Origin: Streptosporangium lutulentum
Lineage (GTDB): Bacteria; Actinomycetota; Actinomycetes; Streptosporangiales; Streptosporangiaceae
Length of the DNA: 64,000 nucleotides
Reading direction: 5' to 3'
Assembly: GCF_030811455.1 (NCBI RefSeq)
Contig: NZ_JAUSQU010000001.1
Location: forward strand, 9,114,001-9,178,000
Part shown: piece after piece, positions 8,880-17,959 of the stretch
Layout of the letters: every line of letters begins with the position of its first letter
Position numbering within the stretch: the first letter of the stretch is position 1
Translations under genes and position numbers: made by a program
Notes under the pieces: model-generated
Databases searched by the model: none
What the model was told of the DNA's origin: nothing
Seen by the model: only the letters and a program-made list of their open reading frames with translations

Positions 8880-9241
8880 GGCCCTGGTCGCAGTCGTTGT
8901 GATCTCTTGGGCGAGTCCTGGGGCCCCGAGCAGGATCTTTACGCCGGGTCGGCCCTGTGGGGCCTCAGGGGGTCCCGGGAAGCCTGAGAGGGCCTCAGGC
9001 GGCTTTCCGGGGAGGCCCTGGAAGTTGGTGGGGGCCCCGTCTGGCGGAGGCGTGAGCGGGCCACCGCCGAGCGCTTGAGGCGTGAGGGGGGATCGGACGG
9101 AGGCGTGAGCGGGCCACCGCCGAGCGCTTGAGGCGTGAGGGGGGATCGGACGGAGGCGTGAGCGGGCCACCGCCGAGTGCTTGAGGGGCATCTGGCGGAG
9201 GCGGGAACGGGCCGCCGATCGCTTGAGGCGTGCGGGGGTTG
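8880..9241. repeat. Non-coding spacer with 53-bp tandem repeat
   Basis: No credible gene lies here. From 9048 a 53-bp unit starting AGGCGTGAGCGGGCCACC is repeated: copies start at 9048, 9101 and 9154, and a diverged fourth segment runs from about 9190 to 9240. The first two full units are near-identical. The array abuts the 3' end of hisN. Function unknown. Confidence 0.85.
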
Positions 9242-10054
9242 TCAGACGGGGAGTGTGAGCGGGCCGCCGCCGAGGCGCTTGAGGACCTCACCGTGCAGTG
9301 CGCCGTTGCTGCACAGCAGGCTGCCCCCGTCGATGTCGGGGACCCCGGACAGGTCGGTCCAGATGCCGCCGGCCTCCTCGACGATCACGGTCAGTGCCGC
9401 GATGTCCCAGGGGGAGAGTTCGGGTTCGGCCGACACGTCGACCGCGCCCTCGGCGACCATCATGTGCGACCAGAAGTCGCCGTAGGCGCGGCTGCGCCAG
9501 ACGGACCGGTTCAGGTCGAGGAACGCGTCGAGCTTCCCGGCCTCCTCCCAGCCGCCGAGGCTGGAGTAGGAGAACGAGGCGTCCCGCAGTTGGGTGACGG
9601 CGGAGACCTGGCAGCGGGTGGCCTTGGTGAGGCTCTTGCCGGTCCAGGCGCCGCTGTCGCGGGCGGCCCACCAGCGGCGGCCGAGTGCGGGGGCGGAGAC
9701 CAGGCCCACGACGACGCGGCCCTGGTCCATCAGGGCGATGAGCGTGGCCCAGATGGGAACGCCGCGGACGTAGTTCTTGGTGCCGTCGATGGGGTCGATG
9801 ATCCACGAGCGCGCGCCGTGGCCGGTCTTGCCGAACTCCTCGCCGATCACCGCGTCCCTCGGCCGTGCCCGGCCGAGCGTGCCGCGGATCGCCTCCTCGA
9901 CGGCCTGGTCGGCGTCGCTCACCGGGGTGAGGTCCGGTTTGGTCTCGACCCGCAGGTCCATGGCCTTGAACCGGCGCATGGTCAGATCGTCGGCGGCGTC
10001 GGCCATGACGTGCGCGAGGCGCAGATCGTCGTTGTAACCCGTCACGGAGGGCAA
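9242..10054 (-). CDS. hisN: Histidinol-phosphatase, inositol monophosphatase family
   Basis: 270 residues. Metal-site motifs of the IMPase family are present: GEEFG (Glu72/73), WIIDPIDGTKNY (Asp87, Asp90) and SPWDIAAL. The actinobacterial HisN subgroup dephosphorylates histidinol phosphate in histidine synthesis, and this sequence reads closer to HisN than to general inositol phosphatases. That functional choice is from recall of family members and neighbourhood (hisN near rsgA and aroA, as in streptomycetes). Confidence 0.9.
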   Translation of the reverse strand: MPSVTGYNDDLRLAHVMADAADDLTMRRFKAMDLRVETKPDLTPVSDADQAVEEAIRGTLGRARPRDAVIGEEFGKTGHGARSWIIDPIDGTKNYVRGVPIWATLIALMDQGRVVVGLVSAPALGRRWWAARDSGAWTGKSLTKATRCQVSAVTQLRDASFSYSSLGGWEEAGKLDAFLDLNRSVWRSRAYGDFWSHMMVAEGAVDVSAEPELSPWDIAALTVIVEEAGGIWTDLSGVPDIDGGSLLCSNGALHGEVLKRLGGGPLTLPV

Positions 10055-10210
10055 CGCTATCGTGCCGATGGCCGGTTATAGGAGAGCGGAGATCAAGCGG
10101 GGGAATTATGTCGCGTCACACCAGTCGACGGGATACCTCCTAAAACACCCTTTGGGCCTTCGATTACCGAACGGTGGCACCTCGTGTTACCGGCCAGTAG
10201 CATTCGGGGC

Positions 10211-10654
10211 ATGACCTTTGATGTGGGTGCCTTCATGCTGCAGAGCGTTCCGTTCGCGAGGACGCTGGACGTCTCCTTCGACAAGGTGGAGCCGGGATTC
10301 GCGGTCGCCCGCATGCCCGACCGCCCCGATCTGCACAATCACGTGGGCGGCCCGCACGCCGGAGCCCTGTTCAGCCTCGCCGAGTCGGCTTCCGGAGCCG
10401 CGATGCTCTCGGCCTTCGGCGACCAGCTGTCCCGGGCGACCCCTCTGGCCGCGAACGCGGCGATCCGCTACGTCAAGCTCGCGATGGGGGAGGTCGTCGC
10501 CGAGGCTCGTCTCCTGGGCTCCCGCGAGGAGGTCGTGGCCAAGCTGGACGCGGGCGAGCGCCCCGAGTTCGAGGTCGCGGTTGAGATCAAGACCACCGAC
10601 GGCACCCTGGTCTCCGAGATGACCGTCGCCTGGACCCTGCGCCCCAACCGCTGA
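10211..10654 (+). CDS. Hotdog-fold thioesterase-like protein (DUF4442/PaaI type)
   Basis: 147 residues from the ATG at 10211. A hotdog core is visible: ARMPDRPDLHNHVGGPHAGA followed by an FSLAESASG helix, the pattern of PaaI/YiiD-like thioesterases in which Asn-His-Gly precede the central helix. Likely acts on an acyl-CoA; substrate unknown. It lies divergent to hisN. A GTG at 10184 could extend it by nine residues, but no good ribosome-binding site distinguishes them. Confidence 0.85.
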   Translation: MTFDVGAFMLQSVPFARTLDVSFDKVEPGFAVARMPDRPDLHNHVGGPHAGALFSLAESASGAAMLSAFGDQLSRATPLAANAAIRYVKLAMGEVVAEARLLGSREEVVAKLDAGERPEFEVAVEIKTTDGTLVSEMTVAWTLRPNR

Positions 10655-10804
10655 CCGCACCGACTCCTCAGCCCGGCCGTACGGACTCTCCGGCCCGGGC
10701 CGCACCGGCTCCCCGGCCCGGCCGCACGATCCCCGCGCCGTCGACCGGCGGCCGTACGGACTCCGCGGCCCGGCCGCCGGCCACACGGGTCGGCGGCCGG
10801 GCCG
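10655..10804. other. Short GC-rich spacer with degenerate repeats
   Basis: 150 nt between convergent genes. It holds diverged repeats of a GGCCGTACGGACTC motif (near 10676 and 10750) and C-rich tracts. No gene; it may act in transcription termination, but no clean hairpin with a T-run was seen. Confidence 0.4.
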
Positions 10805-11935
10805 TCAGAGGTCCGGAGCCTGCGACTCGACCGCGTGGTCGTCGTCGGGGGCGCCGTCGCGGCTGGCGAGCAGGCGGCGCAGCGAGACGAGCCGGACGGG
10901 GTCGGCGTGGCCGGCCGCCGCCCAGGCGTCCAGGGCGCACTCCTCGGTGAGGTGGTTGCAGCCCTTGGGGCACTGGACGGTCCCCTCGATGATGTCGGGG
11001 AAGGAGGCCAGGACGGTCTCGACCGAGACGTGGGCCAGGCCGAAGCTGCGCACGCCCGGGGTGTCGATGATCCAGCCGCCGCCGGGCAGCTCCAGGGCCA
11101 CGGCCGAGCTGGAGGTGTGGCGGCCCCGGCCGGTCACCGCGTTGACGTGGGAGACGGCCCGGTTGGCATCCGGCACGAGGGCGTTGACCAGCGTGGACTT
11201 GCCCACGCCCGAGTGGCCGACGAGCACGCTGATCCGGCCTCTCAGCCGCTCTCTGATCTCGTCCAGGGAACTGCCCTTCTGCAGCACCACGTACGGCACG
11301 CCGAGGGGATCGTAGAGCGAGACCAGCTCGTCGGGTGAGGCGAGGTCGGACTTGGTGAGGCAGAGCATCGGCTCGATGTCGGCGTCGAAGGCGGCGACGA
11401 GCATGCGGTCGATCATGCGGGGCCGGGGCGGCGGGTCGGCCAGGGCCGTCACGATCACGAGCTGGTCGGCGTTGGCGACCACGGGACGCTCGATGCCGTC
11501 GGTGTTGTCGGTGTCGTCCGCGGAGCGGCGGAGCATCGAGGTGCGCGGCTCCACCCGGACGACGCGGGCCAGCGTGTCGACCATGCCGGAGACGTCGCCC
11601 ACCAGGGCCACCCGGTCACCGACCACGATTCCCTTGCGGCCGAGCTCCCGGGCCTTCATGGCGACCACGACCCGGCCGCTCATGGCGGCGCCCTCCAGGT
11701 GGTCCTTCTTGCGGCGGCGGCCCTTCTCGCCCTCCGACTCGATCAGGCACGTGTAGCGGCCCCGGTCGACCGCCACCACGAACCCCGAGACGGCCTCCTC
11801 GTGCGCAGGCCGGATGCGGGTTCGGGGCCTGGAGCCCTTTCCCGGTCTGATCCTGACGTCATCCTCGTCGTATTCGCGCTTTTTCAGCTTCTTCGCCTTC
11901 TCGGACCCGGGTCGCCCTCGTTCGAGCAGCCACAA
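10805..11935 (-). CDS. rsgA: Ribosome small-subunit-dependent GTPase A
   Basis: 376 residues. RsgA is a circularly permuted GTPase that helps mature the 30S subunit. An N-terminal OB-fold region is followed by the permuted G domain: LTKSD (G4) before GHSGVGKSTLVNAL (G1) and DTPGVR (G3). A C-terminal zinc motif is present in CPKGCNHLTEEC. The N-terminus is basic, as in actinobacterial RsgA. The only in-frame start that keeps this region is TTG at 11935. It lies downstream of aroA in the same direction. Confidence 0.94.
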   Translation of the reverse strand: MWLLERGRPGSEKAKKLKKREYDEDDVRIRPGKGSRPRTRIRPAHEEAVSGFVVAVDRGRYTCLIESEGEKGRRRKKDHLEGAAMSGRVVVAMKARELGRKGIVVGDRVALVGDVSGMVDTLARVVRVEPRTSMLRRSADDTDNTDGIERPVVANADQLVIVTALADPPPRPRMIDRMLVAAFDADIEPMLCLTKSDLASPDELVSLYDPLGVPYVVLQKGSSLDEIRERLRGRISVLVGHSGVGKSTLVNALVPDANRAVSHVNAVTGRGRHTSSSAVALELPGGGWIIDTPGVRSFGLAHVSVETVLASFPDIIEGTVQCPKGCNHLTEECALDAWAAAGHADPVRLVSLRRLLASRDGAPDDDHAVESQAPDL

Positions 11936-12039
11936 CGGTCACTCGACCTTACCGGGCATCTCTCAGGGCCTACCGGACGGTAAGCCGTCATCTGCGTATC
12001 CAGCCGCGCGGCCCGCCGGGCATTTCGGCGACGTGCGTC

Positions 12040-13329
12040 TCAGCGCGTGCCACGCAGCATGTCCGCCCACATGGAGGCGAACTCGGGAAGAGTCTTACCC
12101 GTGGTGGCGATGTTCTCCACCTCGACGCCGGGAACGGCCAGGCCGATCACCGCGCCCGCGGTGGCCATGCGGTGGTCGTCGTAGGAGTGGAAGACCCCGC
12201 CGGTGAGCGGGCGCGGCCGGATCTCCAGGCCGTCCTCGGTCTCGTTCGCGTCGCCGCCGAGGCCGTTGACCTCGGCGACCAGCGCGGCCAGCCGGTCGGT
12301 CTCGTGCCCGCGGATGTGGGCGACGCCACGGATCCGGCTCGGTGAGTCGGCCAGGGCGGCGAGGGCGACGATCGTCGGAGTCAGCTCGGCCACGTCCCGC
12401 AGGTCCGCGTCTATGCCGGTGATCCGCCCGGTGCCGGTGACCGCCAGCCCGCCGGGAGCGTTCTCCACCGAGGCGCCCATGTCCGCCAGGAGCGTGCGGA
12501 GCTGGTCACCCGGCTGGGTGGTCCGCGAGGGCCAGCCGGGGATGGTGACCGTACCGCCGGTGACCATGGCGGCGCTGAGGAACGGCGCCGCGTTGGACAG
12601 GTCGGGCTCCACGGTGAAATCTCTGGCCTCGATCGGGCCCGGCTCGACCCGCCAGACGTCGGGCTCGGAGTCGTCGACGAGGACGCCGAACTCGCGAAGC
12701 ATCTGGACGGTCATCCGGATGTGCGGCTGCGACGGGATCGGCGGGCCCTCGTGCCGTACCGTCACGCCCTTGGCGAACCGGGCCGCGGCCAGCAGCATGC
12801 CGGAGAGGAACTGGGAGGAGCCCGAGGCGTCGAGCCTGACCTCCCCGCCGGTCAGCGGGCCCCTGACGGTGAATGGCAGCGCGTCGCCCGAGACCTCGGC
12901 GCCGAGGGCGCGCAGCGCGCGCAGGATCGTCGCCATCGGCCGCTTGCGCGCGTGAGGGTCGCCGTCGAAGAACACCTCGCCGTCGGCCAGGGCCGCCATC
13001 GGCGGCACGAACCGCATCACGGTGCCCGCGAGCCCCACGTCGATCCGCGCCCCGGCGGTGACGGGGCCGGGAACGATCGACCAGTCGACGCCGGAGGCAG
13101 TCGCGTTGGAGGGGGTCATCGTGGCGCCGAGCGCCCGCAGCGCGTCCGCCATCAGGTCGGAGTCCCTGCTGCGCAGCGCCAGCCGTACCGTGCCGGGACC
13201 GTCGGCCAGGGCGGCGAGCAGCAGAGCGCGGTTGGTCACGGACTTCGACCCCGGAAGGGGGACGGTCGCGCGGACGGGTTCGGTCGCGGTCGGTGCGGGC
13301 CACAGCGGAGCGGACGTCGAAGCGGACAT
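12040..13329 (-). CDS. aroA: 3-phosphoshikimate 1-carboxyvinyltransferase (EPSP synthase)
   Basis: 429 residues, the standard size. It joins shikimate 3-phosphate and phosphoenolpyruvate in aromatic amino-acid synthesis. Signature motifs: LPGSKSVTNRALLLAAL near residue 25, VGLAGTVMRFVPPMAAL, SSQFLSGMLLAA and SYDDHRMATAG. Active-site Lys, Ser and Arg residues expected in these motifs are retained. It is divergent from the SRAP gene by 58 nt. Confidence 0.97.
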   Translation of the reverse strand: MSASTSAPLWPAPTATEPVRATVPLPGSKSVTNRALLLAALADGPGTVRLALRSRDSDLMADALRALGATMTPSNATASGVDWSIVPGPVTAGARIDVGLAGTVMRFVPPMAALADGEVFFDGDPHARKRPMATILRALRALGAEVSGDALPFTVRGPLTGGEVRLDASGSSQFLSGMLLAAARFAKGVTVRHEGPPIPSQPHIRMTVQMLREFGVLVDDSEPDVWRVEPGPIEARDFTVEPDLSNAAPFLSAAMVTGGTVTIPGWPSRTTQPGDQLRTLLADMGASVENAPGGLAVTGTGRITGIDADLRDVAELTPTIVALAALADSPSRIRGVAHIRGHETDRLAALVAEVNGLGGDANETEDGLEIRPRPLTGGVFHSYDDHRMATAGAVIGLAVPGVEVENIATTGKTLPEFASMWADMLRGTR

Positions 13330-13387
13330 GTCGAAAGCCTACCGGGACGGCGGCCCCGTGCCCTCGGACGCGTGGCAGGGTGGAGAC

Positions 13388-14167
13388 ATGTGCGGGAGAT
13401 ACGCGTCCACGCGAGCCAAGCAGGAGTTGCTGGAGACGTTCGAGGTCGAGGTCGACGGGGCGGCCGAGGAGGAGCTCCGGCCCGACTACAACGTCGCACC
13501 GACCAAGCCGGTCTACGCGGTGATGAGCCGCGTGCCGAAGGCGAACCCGGGCAGCAGGGCGGTGCGGCAGCTCAGGGTGGTCCGCTGGGGCCTGGTCCCG
13601 GCCTGGGCGAAGGACCCGTCCATCGGCTCGAAGATGATCAACGCGCGGGTGGAGACGGTCACCGAGAAGCCGTCGTTCCGCAAGGCGTTCGCGGAGCGCC
13701 GCTGCCTGCTCCCCGCGGACGGCTACTTCGAATGGGCCGTTCAGGACGAGGCCAAGGCGGCCGACACGCCCGGGAAGCCGGGGAAGCCGAAAAAGCAGCC
13801 CTACTTCATCCAGCCGTCCGACGGCGGGGTCATGGCCATGGCGGGACTGTACGAATTCTGGCGGGACCGGAGCAGGGCCGACGACGATCCGCTCGCGTGG
13901 ATGACGACCTGCGCGATCATCACCACCTCGGCCGAGGACGAGCTGGGCGCCATCCACGACCGGATGCCGATGCTGATCGAGCACGACCGCTGGGCCGAGT
14001 GGCTCGACCCCGGGGTGCCCGACGCGCGGGAGTTCCTGATCCCCGCGATCTCCACCACGATGAGGGCGTATCCGGTCTCCACGGCGGTGAACTCGGTGCG
14101 CAACAACGGCCCGGAGCTCATCGAGCCGGTGCGCGAAGGGGAAGGCAACGGTCAGGCGCTCTTCTGA
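13388..14167 (+). CDS. SRAP (SOS response-associated peptidase, YedK/HMCES) family protein
   Basis: 259 residues from the ATG at 13388. The protein begins Met-Cys-Gly-Arg; after Met removal Cys2 is the residue that cross-links abasic sites in single-stranded DNA. Other family motifs are RPDYNVAPTKP, RWGLVPAWAKDPSIG, NARVETV, CLLPADGYFEW with the active Glu, and the His in IHDRMP. It protects abasic sites during replication. The ORF is open upstream, but only this start gives Cys2. Confidence 0.95.
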   Translation: MCGRYASTRAKQELLETFEVEVDGAAEEELRPDYNVAPTKPVYAVMSRVPKANPGSRAVRQLRVVRWGLVPAWAKDPSIGSKMINARVETVTEKPSFRKAFAERRCLLPADGYFEWAVQDEAKAADTPGKPGKPKKQPYFIQPSDGGVMAMAGLYEFWRDRSRADDDPLAWMTTCAIITTSAEDELGAIHDRMPMLIEHDRWAEWLDPGVPDAREFLIPAISTTMRAYPVSTAVNSVRNNGPELIEPVREGEGNGQALF

Positions 14168-14337
14168 CTTCCGTAAACACTCTGTGATCGGTGTAAAACC
14201 AAGCTCAAATGGGCATCCGGTGGGGAAAGCGGTGTCTCAGGACGAGACCACCGTCGCAGGACTCACCCCTTGCCGCCTGACGGGAGAATCGGGGGATCCC
14301 TTCACAGGCCGCTCCCGATTCCCGGAGGTGCGGGTTC

Positions 14338-14670
14338 GTGGACAACGCGACCGCGCGTATGCGCCTGGAGAGCACACTCGCCGAGCTCGACCGATCCATC
14401 GGGGTTCTGGGGGGAGATCCTCAAACGGTGTGGGATCGGTCCGGGGCGGATGCGGGATCCACCCTGACCGACACCGACCGCAACCGGGCCATGCTGGACG
14501 CGGCCAGGCAGCAGCGCAGCTCGGTGCTCGCGGCGCTCAAGCGGATGGAGGACGGGAGCTACGGCCTCTGCACCGACTGCGGCAGCCCCGTGCCCGAGGG
14601 CAGGCTGGAGGCGCGCCCGGAGGCCGCCCGCTGCGTGCAGTGCCAGTCCAAGCGCGAGCGCAGACGCTGA
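14338..14670 (+). CDS. DksA/TraR-type C4 zinc-finger protein
   Basis: 110 residues from a GTG preceded by GGAGG. The C-terminus has the DksA/TraR zinc finger: CTDCG, then 17 residues, then CVQCQ. A helical region with conserved TDTDRNRA precedes it, as in actinobacterial DksA-like proteins. DksA-family proteins bind in the RNA polymerase secondary channel; some actinobacterial members are redox- or stress-linked. Exact role here is unknown. Confidence 0.88.
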   Translation: MDNATARMRLESTLAELDRSIGVLGGDPQTVWDRSGADAGSTLTDTDRNRAMLDAARQQRSSVLAALKRMEDGSYGLCTDCGSPVPEGRLEARPEAARCVQCQSKRERRR

Positions 14671-14679
14671 CGCGGGCCG

Positions 14680-14735
14680 GATCCGCCGGGCGCTCGCGAC
14701 CGGATGTCAGATCCGCCGGGCGCTCGCGACCAGAT
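14680..14735. repeat. Direct repeat at 3' end of methyltransferase gene
   Basis: A 26-nt segment, GATCCGCCGGGCGCTCGCGA followed by CC(G/A)GATG, occurs at 14680-14705 and at 14710-14735 with a period of 30 nt. The second copy encodes the last residues of the methyltransferase, so the first looks like a tandem duplication just beyond the stop codon. Confidence 0.7.
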
Positions 14736-15447
14736 GGATGCCCACCGTGTCGTCGTCGTCCCGGTGGGCGTCCAGCTCGGTGTTGACCAGCCAGGTGAGG
14801 GCGCGCGAGTCGGCGGCGAGCACGTGGTCGACCGTCGAGGGGGACAGCACCGTGCGGGACCGTACCCACTCGACCTCCAGCCCGGCGTCGGTGAGCAGCT
14901 CGCGGAGCTGGCCGCTGCTGAAACACCGGGTGATGCTGCCGTCAGGCCAGGGCACGAGCATGACCTCGCCGGTCTGACGCAGGTGGGCCCAGTAGTTCTG
15001 CTCGGCGAGGATCGCCATCCCCAGGACCAGGGAGTCGACGCAGATCAGCGCCCGGCCGCCGGGGCGCAGGACCCGGGCGATGTCGCTGACCGCGGACTCG
15101 GCCATGAGCTCCACCGACATCGCGCGCTCCTCGGCGAGCACGGCGTCCACGCTGCAGTCGGGCAGGAAACGCAGATCGTCGGCACGGACCTGACGGACCT
15201 TGGAGGCGTCGTGCAGCAGAGGCTGACCCTCCGCGGATCTGCGGAAGTCGACCACCTCGATGACCCGGTGCCCCGCCTTCGCCGCCTGGGAGGCCCAGCG
15301 GCCCCGGCCGCAGGACATGTCGAGGATGGTGGAGGGACTCTCCGGCAGCCATCGGCTCAGCTGCTCGGCCACGACCGCGTGGTAAAAGGTCCAGTACGGC
15401 CCGAGCGTTCCTGAGCCGTTCAGCTCTTCGGCCGGGATGGGCAGCAC
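14707..15447 (-). CDS. Class I SAM-dependent methyltransferase
   Basis: 246 residues. SAM-binding motif I is ILDMSCGRGRWASQAAKAG, then the acidic strand end VIEVVDFRR and the motif IV region VDAVLAEERAM, followed by a post-IV helix ARVLRPGGRALI typical of Methyltransf_11/25. The substrate cannot be deduced. It is transcribed away from sigR, with about 100 nt between. Confidence 0.88.
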   Translation of the reverse strand: MLPIPAEELNGSGTLGPYWTFYHAVVAEQLSRWLPESPSTILDMSCGRGRWASQAAKAGHRVIEVVDFRRSAEGQPLLHDASKVRQVRADDLRFLPDCSVDAVLAEERAMSVELMAESAVSDIARVLRPGGRALICVDSLVLGMAILAEQNYWAHLRQTGEVMLVPWPDGSITRCFSSGQLRELLTDAGLEVEWVRSRTVLSPSTVDHVLAADSRALTWLVNTELDAHRDDDDTVGIHLVASARRI

Positions 15448-15543
15448 AAGCAGCTCCTGGCTTCGGGGGATCCGGTGATTTCAGCTACCTACCGGTACGT
15501 ATCTTTTTCCCCGTACCGGATCGTTCGTCACCTTCTATCTTGC

Positions 15544-15570
15544 GGGAACAGATGAATGGGTGGGCGTGTT
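15544..15570 (+). promoter_or_regulatory. SigR-dependent promoter of sigR
   Basis: GGGAAC, exactly 18 nt, then GTT. The SigR consensus in Streptomyces is GGGAAT-N18-GTT. It lies 43 nt upstream of the ATG at 15613. In Streptomyces sigR is autoregulated from such a promoter. Confidence 0.8.
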
Positions 15571-15612
15571 GCAAGCGGACAACGCACGATCCTTTCGGAG
15601 GTTGGCAAGCGA

Positions 15613-16335
15613 ATGCTCGCGTTGATCGAACCCATCGGCCGCCCCGGCGATCGGTCTCTCCCCGGTGAGCGGGTATCCTCCGCTCAGTACGGTGTCCCGC
15701 GCCAGCAGGGCTCCGGCGATCTTAAGGGGGTGGGTCCGGTCCCTGCGACAGACGAGGAGACTCTGGAGCAGCGGAGCACGCGGTTCGAGCGGGATGTGAT
15801 GCCCTATCTCGACCAGCTCTATTCCGCCGCTCTTCGTATGACCCGCAACCCCGCGGATGCCGAAGATCTCCTTCAGGAGACCTTCGCCAAGGCTTTCGCG
15901 TCCTTCCACCAGTTCCAGGAAGGCACGAATCTCAAGGCCTGGCTTTACCGCATCCTGACCAACACTTTCATCAACAGTTACCGCAAGAAGCAGCGGGAGC
16001 CCAAGCAGTCGGGTGCCGAGGAGATCGAGGACTGGCAGCTCGCCAGGGCCGAGTCCCACACCTCGGCCGGCCTGAAGTCGGCGGAGCTCGAGGCGCTTGA
16101 GCACCTCCCCGACAGTGACGTGAAGCAGGCGCTCGCCGCGCTTCCCGAGGAGTTCCGCATCGCGGTCTATCTCGCCGACGTCGAGGGGTTCCCCTACAAG
16201 GAAATCGCCGACATCATGGGGACCCCCATCGGGACCGTGATGTCGCGGCTTCACCGTGGCCGTCGCCAGCTGCGGATCCAGCTCGAGGACTACGCGCGCG
16301 AGCGTGGTCTGGTTCCCGCGGAGGGTGCGAAGTGA
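15613..16335 (+). CDS. sigR: ECF RNA polymerase sigma factor SigR (thiol-oxidative stress)
   Basis: 240 residues from the ATG at 15613, which has GGAGG upstream; 201 residues from the GTG at 15730, which matches the short SigR start (VGPVPATDEET). Region 2 is clear (DVMPYLDQLYSAALRMTRNP, then DAEDLLQETFAKAF and LKAWLYRILTNTFINSYRKK). Region 4 has GTPIGTVMSRLHRGRRQLR. The sequence strongly matches streptomycete SigR, which directs the disulfide-stress regulon. The longer form begins just after the SigR promoter, recalling the unstable long isoform made on induction in S. coelicolor. Confidence 0.95.
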   Translation: MLALIEPIGRPGDRSLPGERVSSAQYGVPRQQGSGDLKGVGPVPATDEETLEQRSTRFERDVMPYLDQLYSAALRMTRNPADAEDLLQETFAKAFASFHQFQEGTNLKAWLYRILTNTFINSYRKKQREPKQSGAEEIEDWQLARAESHTSAGLKSAELEALEHLPDSDVKQALAALPEEFRIAVYLADVEGFPYKEIADIMGTPIGTVMSRLHRGRRQLRIQLEDYARERGLVPAEGAK

Positions 16336-16402
16336 GCGAGCGTGGCAGGCACGGAAGGCACGGCGGACCCGTGGGCGCGGAGCTCCGGGGCGAGGTGATC
16401 GT

Positions 16403-16669
16403 ATGAGCTGCGGGAACCACCACGACACCGACTGTCGCGAGGTCCTGGACAAGGTCTACAGCTACCTGGACGGCGAGCTCGACGAGAACAACTGCGGCGA
16501 CATCCGCCAGCACCTCGACGAGTGCCACCCCTGTCTGAAGGAGTACGGCCTGGAGCAGGTCGTCAAACAGCTCGTCGCCAAGCACTGCGGCTGCGACCAC
16601 GCCTCGGACGATCTGCGGGCCAAAGTGCTCAGCCGGATCGCGCAGGTCCGCTCCGAACTCGCCCGCTGA
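16403..16669 (+). CDS. rsrA: Zinc-binding redox anti-sigma factor RsrA
   Basis: 88 residues. The ZAS motif is HLDECHPC with His37, Cys41 and Cys44; Cys11 is the partner in the redox switch. Additional cysteines are at 3, 31, 62 and 64. RsrA holds SigR inactive in reducing conditions and releases it when a disulfide forms and zinc is lost. It follows sigR by 67 nt in the same direction, the conserved arrangement. Confidence 0.95.
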   Translation: MSCGNHHDTDCREVLDKVYSYLDGELDENNCGDIRQHLDECHPCLKEYGLEQVVKQLVAKHCGCDHASDDLRAKVLSRIAQVRSELAR

Positions 16670-16720
16670 CCTCCTAAGATCTCTCGTACGGCCAAGGCCA
16701 TACGAAGATGGGGGTTCAGC

Positions 16721-17665
16721 ATGCGGATACTCGTCACCGGCGGAGCGGGATTCATCGGGTCCAACCTGGTGGATCGGCTGCTGGCGGATGAGCACGAGGT
16801 CATGGTCGTGGACGACCTGTCCGGCGGTGATCGCGCCAACCTCGCCGACGCGGCGCGGAGTCCCCGTTTCGCGCTGCACGTGACGGACGTCCGTGACCCC
16901 GCGCTGATCGGCCTGGCCGCCGAGTGGAAGCCCGAGGTCATCTGCCATCTCGCCGCGCAGATCAGCGTGCGCAAGAGTGTGGACGACCCCGTCCACGACG
17001 CCAGGATCAACGTCGAGGGCACCGCCTCGGTCCTCACCGCCGCTCATCACGGGGGCACCCGCAAGGTCGTCTTCGCCTCTTCGGTCGCCGTCTACGGCAG
17101 GCCCTCGGTCATCCCGGTTCCCTCGGACGCCGCGACCGACCCGCGCTCGCCGTACGCGGCCTCCAAGCTCGGCGCGGAGACCTACCTGGCCACCTTCAAG
17201 GCGCTCTACGGCATCGACTACACCACGCTGGTGCTCTCCAACGTCTACGGCCCGCGGCAGTCGCCCGACGGGGAGGCGGGGGTGGTCGCCATCTTCACCG
17301 ACGCGCTGCTCAAGGGCACGCCCACCGTGGTGTACGGCGACGGCGGCCAGACCCGCGACTACATCTTCGTCGACGACGTGGTGAACGGCTTCGTCCGCGC
17401 CTGCGGCGACCAGGGAGGCGGACGCCGCTTCAACCTGGGCACCGGCGTGGAGACCACCGACCGGAGGCTGCACTCCCTCGTGGCCGCGGCGACGGGCGCC
17501 GCCGACGAGCCGGCCGCCGCCGAGGCACGCCTGGGCGACCTGCCCGCGATGGCCGTGGACCCGGCCGCCGCACTCGAAGGGCTCGGCTGGCGTCCGCAGA
17601 CGGATCTGGCCACCGGCCTCAAGGCCACGGTGGAGTGGGCCAGGGGTCGTCTGGCGGTTCGTTAG
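16721..17665 (+). CDS. NAD-dependent epimerase/dehydratase (UDP-glucose 4-epimerase-like)
   Basis: 314 residues, an extended short-chain dehydrogenase. The NAD motif GGAGFIG is at residues 7-13, followed by VVDDLSGG. The catalytic Ser is in FASSVAVYG and the Tyr-Lys pair is in SPYAASKLGAE. A VYGPRQ substrate-loop motif and the RDYIFVDDVV segment are typical of nucleotide-sugar epimerases. The likely role is in cell-surface sugar synthesis; the precise sugar cannot be assigned. Confidence 0.92.
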   Translation: MRILVTGGAGFIGSNLVDRLLADEHEVMVVDDLSGGDRANLADAARSPRFALHVTDVRDPALIGLAAEWKPEVICHLAAQISVRKSVDDPVHDARINVEGTASVLTAAHHGGTRKVVFASSVAVYGRPSVIPVPSDAATDPRSPYAASKLGAETYLATFKALYGIDYTTLVLSNVYGPRQSPDGEAGVVAIFTDALLKGTPTVVYGDGGQTRDYIFVDDVVNGFVRACGDQGGGRRFNLGTGVETTDRRLHSLVAAATGAADEPAAAEARLGDLPAMAVDPAAALEGLGWRPQTDLATGLKATVEWARGRLAVR

Positions 17666-17959
17666 ACCCCGCTCTCCGGGCTCCGCGTCGCGCGGAAATC
17701 CCCGGCGCCGGTCTCCATGCCTTCGCGCCGGGGTTTCGTGCGATCCGCGGCGGCCCGGAGGCTCCGGCCGTACGTCGATCCCCGCCGTGGTCGCGTCGGT
17801 CTTCCGCCCGTGAACGAAGCGTGTTCGCGCAGGTCGCGAATGACAACATAACAGCGCCACAGGGTGACTTTTAGTGACGTATTGATTACACTTTGCTCGC
17901 GATTCTCGGTCTCTCCCTCCACGCCCGGCTCACTTCTGTAGCCTGAGTGCGAAATCGAC
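17666..17959. other. Intergenic region upstream of HD-GYP operon
   Basis: 294 nt with no credible gene. The last 100 nt are AT-richer than the surroundings and should hold the promoter of the downstream pair of HD-domain genes. No specific box is assigned. Confidence 0.4.

Noticed and set aside
8878..9291. Gly/Pro-rich ORFs in the 53-bp repeat region
   Set aside because: Their composition follows from the tandem repeat; no start signals or family motifs.
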